DNA from: Paraburkholderia adhaesiva
GTDB lineage: Bacteria; Pseudomonadota; Gammaproteobacteria; Burkholderiales; Burkholderiaceae
Direction: 5' to 3'
Assembly: GCF_021390575.1 (NCBI RefSeq)
Contig: NZ_JAJEJQ010000001.1
Coordinates: 868,001 to 932,000, forward strand
Length of the DNA stretch: 64,000 nucleotides
Under the pieces are notes generated by a model that ran no database searches, was not told the origin of the DNA, and was given only the letters and a program-made list of their open reading frames with translations. Shown one piece after another: positions 60,385-64,000 of this stretch (its first letter is position 1; each line of letters starts with the position of its first letter). Position numbers and translations under genes: made by a program.

Positions 60385-62700
60385 ATGGACGATCTTTTTG
60401 CTGAAGTGACTGGCGGCGCCGAAGGCGACACGCTCACGCTCGGCCACTACGCGGAGCGCGCGTACCTCGACTACGCGGTTAGCGTCGTGAAGGGCCGCGC
60501 GCTGCCCGATGTCTGCGACGGCCAGAAGCCGGTGCAGCGGCGCATTCTTTTCGCGATGAACGAGATGGGCCTCGGCGACAACGCCAAGCCCGTGAAGTCG
60601 GCGCGCGTGGTGGGTGACGTGCTCGGTAAATACCATCCGCACGGCGACCAGTCGGCGTATGACGCGCTCGTGCGTCTTGCGCAGGACTTCTCGATGCGCT
60701 ATCCGCTCATCGACGGCCAGGGCAATTTCGGCTCGCGCGACGGCGACGGCGCAGCGGCCATGCGGTACACGGAAGCGCGCCTCACGCCCATCGCGAAGCT
60801 GCTGCTCGATGAAATCGACATGGGTACCGTCGCTTTCATGCCGAACTACGACGGCTCGTTCGAAGAGCCAAAGACGTTGCCCGCGCGCCTGCCGATGCTG
60901 CTGCTGAACGGCGCATCGGGCATCGCCGTGGGTCTCGCTACCGAGATTCCTTCGCACAACCTGCGCGAAGTCGCGGCGGCGGCGGTCGCGATGATCCGCA
61001 ATCCGCAGCTCACGCACGCCGAGATCATGGAGCGGTTGCCGGGGCCGGACTTCCCGGGCGGCGGCCAGATCATTTCGAGCGAAGCGGAGATCGCGGCGGC
61101 CTACGAAACGGGACGCGGCAGCCTCAAGGTGCGCGCGCGCTGGAAGATCGAGGATCTCGCGCGCGGCCAGTGGCAACTGGTGGTCACCGAACTGCCGCCG
61201 AACACGTCGTGTCAGAAGGTGCTCGAAGAGATCGAGGAACTGACGAACCCGAAGCTCAAGCTCGGCAAGAAGACCCTCACGCCCGAGCAGTTGCAGACGA
61301 AGCAGTCGATGCTCGCGCTGCTCGACGCCGTGCGCGACGAGTCGGGCAAGGACGCGCCCGTGCGTCTCGTGTTCGAGCCGAAGACGAGCCGCATCGATCA
61401 GACCGAATTCGTAACGTCGCTGCTCGCGAACACTAGCCTCGAATCGAACGCCTCGCTCAATCTCGTCATGGTCGGCGCGGATGGCCGCCCGCGTCAGAAG
61501 GGCATCAGCGAGATCCTGTACGAGTGGATCGGCTATCGCTTCGCAACGGTCACACGCCGCACGAAGCACCGGCTGATGAAGGTCGACGACCGCATCCACA
61601 TCCTCGAAGGGCGGATGATCGTCTTCCTCAACATCGACGAAGTCATCCGCATCATCCGCGAGTCGGACGAGCCGAAGACGGCGCTCATGAGCGCATTCGG
61701 GCTTTCCGAGCGCCAGGCCGACGATATCCTCGAAATCCGTCTGCGCCAGTTGGCGCGGCTCGAAAAGATCAAGATCGAGAAGGAACTCGAGGAGTTGCGC
61801 GACGAGAAGGCGAAGCTCGAAGAGCTGCTCGCGAACGAGTCGTCGATGAAGCGGCTCATCGTGAAGGAAATCGAAGGCGACGCGAAGCAATACGGCGACG
61901 ATCGCCGTACGCTGATCCAGCAGGAAAAACGCGCGTCGTTCGAGGTGCGTGTGGTGGACGAGCCCGTCACCGTGGTCGTGTCGCAGAAGGGCTGGGTGCG
62001 CGCGTTGAAGGGCCACGGGCTCGACCAGCAAGGCTTCACGTTCAAGGCCGGTGACGCGCTCTACGCGGCGTTCCAGTGCCGCACGCCCGACCTGCTGGTC
62101 GCGTGGGGCAGCAACGGCCGCGTCTATTCGGTTGCCGTGGCGCAATTGCCGGGCGGGCGCGGTGATGGCGTGCCGGTTACGTCGCTGATCGAACTCGAAG
62201 CGGGCACACACCTGCTGCACTACTACGCGGCGAGCGAGAACCAGCAACTGCTGCTCGCGTCGAGCAACGGCTTTGGCTTCATTGCGACGATCGAAAACAT
62301 GAAGAGCCGCGTGAAGGCGGGCAAGTCGTTCATGACGATCGACGAAGGTGCTTTGCCGCTCGCGCCGATGCCGATGCTGCCCGGTGCCATCCAGGTGGCG
62401 TGTCTTTCGTCGGGAGGGCGTCTGCTCGTGTTCGGCCTCGACGAAATGAAGACGCTCTCGGCGGGCGGCCGCGGTGTGACGCTGATGCAACTCGACGACA
62501 ACGAAAAGCTCGTGCAGGCGCTCGCGATCAGCGCGGCGGGCGTGGTGCTGACCGGCACGGGCCGCGGCGGCAAGCCTGGCGAGGATCTGATGTCGGGGCC
62601 GGTGCTTGCGCCGCAGATCGGCAAACGCGCGCGCAAGGGTCGTGCACCGGACTCGAAGCTCAAGCAGGTCGTGGCTTTGCGTCCGGTTCTGCCGCAGTAA
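60385..62700 (+). CDS. parC: DNA topoisomerase IV subunit A
   Basis: A 771-aa subunit that cuts and rejoins DNA. Catalytic Tyr128 is in AAMRYTEAR. The quinolone-determining segment [16 protein letters not shown] has Gln where E. coli ParC has Ser80, and Asp where it has Glu84. Winged-helix, tower and coiled-coil parts follow, and the C-terminal beta-pinwheel (about 540–740) is of the ParC type, with degenerate blades ([26 protein letters not shown]). Start ATG 60385 was chosen; TTG at 60379 would add MN. It is in an operon with parE. Confidence 0.95.
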   Translation: MDDLFAEVTGGAEGDTLTLGHYAERAYLDYAVSVVKGRALPDVCDGQKPVQRRILFAMNEMGLGDNAKPVKSARVVGDVLGKYHPHGDQSAYDALVRLAQDFSMRYPLIDGQGNFGSRDGDGAAAMRYTEARLTPIAKLLLDEIDMGTVAFMPNYDGSFEEPKTLPARLPMLLLNGASGIAVGLATEIPSHNLREVAAAAVAMIRNPQLTHAEIMERLPGPDFPGGGQIISSEAEIAAAYETGRGSLKVRARWKIEDLARGQWQLVVTELPPNTSCQKVLEEIEELTNPKLKLGKKTLTPEQLQTKQSMLALLDAVRDESGKDAPVRLVFEPKTSRIDQTEFVTSLLANTSLESNASLNLVMVGADGRPRQKGISEILYEWIGYRFATVTRRTKHRLMKVDDRIHILEGRMIVFLNIDEVIRIIRESDEPKTALMSAFGLSERQADDILEIRLRQLARLEKIKIEKELEELRDEKAKLEELLANESSMKRLIVKEIEGDAKQYGDDRRTLIQQEKRASFEVRVVDEPVTVVVSQKGWVRALKGHGLDQQGFTFKAGDALYAAFQCRTPDLLVAWGSNGRVYSVAVAQLPGGRGDGVPVTSLIELEAGTHLLHYYAASENQQLLLASSNGFGFIATIENMKSRVKAGKSFMTIDEGALPLAPMPMLPGAIQVACLSSGGRLLVFGLDEMKTLSAGGRGVTLMQLDDNEKLVQALAISAAGVVLTGTGRGGKPGEDLMSGPVLAPQIGKRARKGRAPDSKLKQVVALRPVLPQ

Positions 62701-62819
62701 GGCGTGCCGTGCGGCGCAATGAGGCAATGAGCGCGGCAGGAAGTAAATGTGCGCAGTCGGGTGTGCGCCTTGAACGCACCCGCCGCGCCGTCCCATTACG
62801 ACAAAAAGGAATCTGAAGC

Positions 62820-63278
62820 ATGGGTTACGCGATGGAAATTGCGCTGTTTGCGCATCTGCTGAGTGTTGCCGTCTGGGTGGGCGGCATGGTGTTCGCGCAC
62901 TTCTGCCTGCGCCCCGGGCTCGCAGATCTCTCGCCGCAGTTGCGGCTGCCGCTCTGGGAGTCGGTGTTCAGCCGCTTCTTCAACTGGATTGGCGGCGCCG
63001 TGATCGTGATTCTGGTGAGCGGTGGCTTCATGCTGATGGAGTTCGGCGGTGCCAACGCCGCCTGGCAACTGAACACGATGGCCGCGCTCGGCTCGGTGAT
63101 GATGCTGATCTTCGGCCACATCCGGTTCGCCGTCTTTCCACGTATTCGCCGCGCTGTGCAGTCGCAGAGCTGGCCCGAAGGCGCGCAGGCCGTGAACACC
63201 GTGCGCCGGCTCGTGCTCGTCAATATCGTCCTTGGTGTTGTGACTATCGGCGTCGCGGTGTTGGCGCGCGGGTACTGA
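62820..63278 (+). CDS. CopD-like integral membrane protein
   Basis: A 152-aa protein with four predicted helices. The start MEIALFAHLLSVAVWVGGMVFAHFCLRPGL is typical of CopD-family small membrane proteins; the conserved His in helix 1 could bind haem or copper. WIGGAVIVILVSGGFMLM, MAALGSVMMLIFGHIRFAVFP and LVLVNIVLGVVTIGVAVL complete the bundle. Function is not established. An AAGGAA site lies upstream of the ATG. It is about 120 bp after parC and may be separately transcribed. Confidence 0.85.
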   Translation: MGYAMEIALFAHLLSVAVWVGGMVFAHFCLRPGLADLSPQLRLPLWESVFSRFFNWIGGAVIVILVSGGFMLMEFGGANAAWQLNTMAALGSVMMLIFGHIRFAVFPRIRRAVQSQSWPEGAQAVNTVRRLVLVNIVLGVVTIGVAVLARGY

Positions 63279-63344
63279 GCTTCTTCTTTCTCGGGACGTA
63301 GGTCGCGCGGCGCCGCCCACAAGCGCGTCGCGCGCCACCGGCAT

Positions 63345-64000
63345 TCAGCCGGAATGCGGCGCGTCGCTCACGCGCTCCTTACGTCCGTTCTGTCCGTTGC
63401 GTTCGGCAGTATTTTCTCCATGCGCGCTCGCGCATACTCCGAATCGTTCGATCAGCGCGCTTACGCCTTCCACTGGGACGGGACGCGAGAACAGGTAACC
63501 CTGTGCCTCGATCGGCCCGAGCGCCGAAAGCCATGCGATCTGCTCCTCGGTTTCAGTGCCTTCGACGACCACCGTCAGTCCGAGCGAGCGCGCAAGATTC
63601 ACGATCGCCGAGACCATGACGCAGACGCTGCGGTCTGCGGGAATCGCCTGCACGAACGAGCGGTCCACCTTGAGCGTATCGACTGCGAAGCGGTTCAGAT
63701 ATGAGAGCGACGAGTAGCCCGTGCCGAAGTCGTCGAGCGCCACACGCACGCCAAGGCGCTTTAGCGCGAAGATCTTCTCGGAGACGAGTTCGGGGTACTC
63801 CATCATCGCCGTTTCGGTGATCTCCAGTTCGAGCCGGTGCGCGGCGACGCCCGATTCCTCAATCGCGTGCGCAACCGTTTCGTAGAGATCGCCGCGCCAG
63901 AACTGGACCGCCGAAATATTGATGGCCAGCGTGAGCGTTTCGTAGCCCTGTTGCTGCCACTGCGCGAGCTGCGCGCAGGCCGAACGGATCACGAAATCGC
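63345..64000 (-). CDS. EAL-domain protein (c-di-GMP phosphodiesterase), C-terminal part, truncated by window edge
   Basis: The frame is open to the right edge, so the N-terminal part is missing. What is visible is the second half of an EAL domain: LAINISAVQFWRGDL, LELEITETAMMEY (metal-site Glu), then VALDDFGTGYSSLSYL (DDFGTGY loop), LKVDRSFVQAIP, and VVVEGTETEEQIAWL with the catalytic Glu, ending GYLFSRPVP. All the active-site motifs in this half are intact, so it can probably hydrolyse c-di-GMP. The upstream part may carry PAS, GGDEF or membrane domains. A 30-residue disordered tail follows the domain. Confidence 0.93.
   Translation of the reverse strand, partial: DFVIRSACAQLAQWQQQGYETLTLAINISAVQFWRGDLYETVAHAIEESGVAAHRLELEITETAMMEYPELVSEKIFALKRLGVRVALDDFGTGYSSLSYLNRFAVDTLKVDRSFVQAIPADRSVCVMVSAIVNLARSLGLTVVVEGTETEEQIAWLSALGPIEAQGYLFSRPVPVEGVSALIERFGVCASAHGENTAERNGQNGRKERVSDAPHSG

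Noticed and set aside
60190..62796. 868-codon open frame on the minus strand opposite parC
   Set aside because: Shadow of a high-GC coding strand: Arg/His/Leu/Glu-rich translation, no motifs, and parC is certain.

Overview
The window is high-GC DNA of a beta-proteobacterium, most likely Burkholderiaceae (Paraburkholderia, Caballeronia or Burkholderia in the broad sense). This rests on gene content and order: a hemC–hemD/hemX fusion–hemY operon, divergent from a PEP carboxylase with a long N-terminal tail; nadE followed by a P-II gene; a Burkholderia-type general porin; and Uup, ParE and ParC as close neighbours. I did not run any database search. Names come from motif recognition.

Layout. 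0–6 kb: the end of an amino-acid decarboxylase, an LprI-like secreted protein, a bestrophin-type channel, argH, and a divergent regulator/methyltransferase pair around a 16-bp palindrome. 6–14 kb: ppc and the haem operon. 14–21 kb: an MFS symporter, ppa, a GIY-YIG protein with an acyltransferase-like partner, nadE and glnB. 21–26 kb: a porin with a large dyad upstream, then a basic amino-acid ABC transporter (hisQMP-like) behind an unusually long leader that holds a candidate leader peptide. 26–30 kb: a pirin, a Spy/CpxP-like protein divergent from an OmpR/EnvZ-like two-component system, and an unknown 88-aa protein. 30–34 kb: a two-gene NitT/TauT-type ABC transporter. 34–35 kb: a tandem pair of paralogous envelope proteins. 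35–40 kb: a GntR-controlled sugar-acid operon (KdgT permease, GlcG-like protein, two reductases). 40–46.5 kb: two sigma-54 activators, three small unknown proteins, an otsA gene with a good -24/-12 promoter, and a glycine-zipper protein. 46.5–55 kb looks the most accessory: a drug-type MFS pump, a PEBP protein, an orphan Vsr/Dcm pair, tRNA-Arg(CCU), and a large repeat-bearing metallopeptidase in a gene-poor, lower-GC stretch. 55–64 kb returns to core genes: rubredoxin, a DUF4399-like protein, uup, parE, parC, a membrane protein and a truncated EAL-domain gene.

Points of most interest are the modular aspzincin (M35-like) protein at 52–53.6 kb, the candidate leader peptide before hisQ, a perfect inverted pair of DnaA-box-like sites just upstream of parE, a sigma-54 promoter before otsA near two sigma-54 activators, and a CpxP-like/OmpR–EnvZ-like divergent locus with a GTAAC-N5-GTAAC motif between the two arms. 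Both ABC importers lack a substrate-binding protein gene in the window, and the Dcm/Vsr pair lacks a restriction enzyme.
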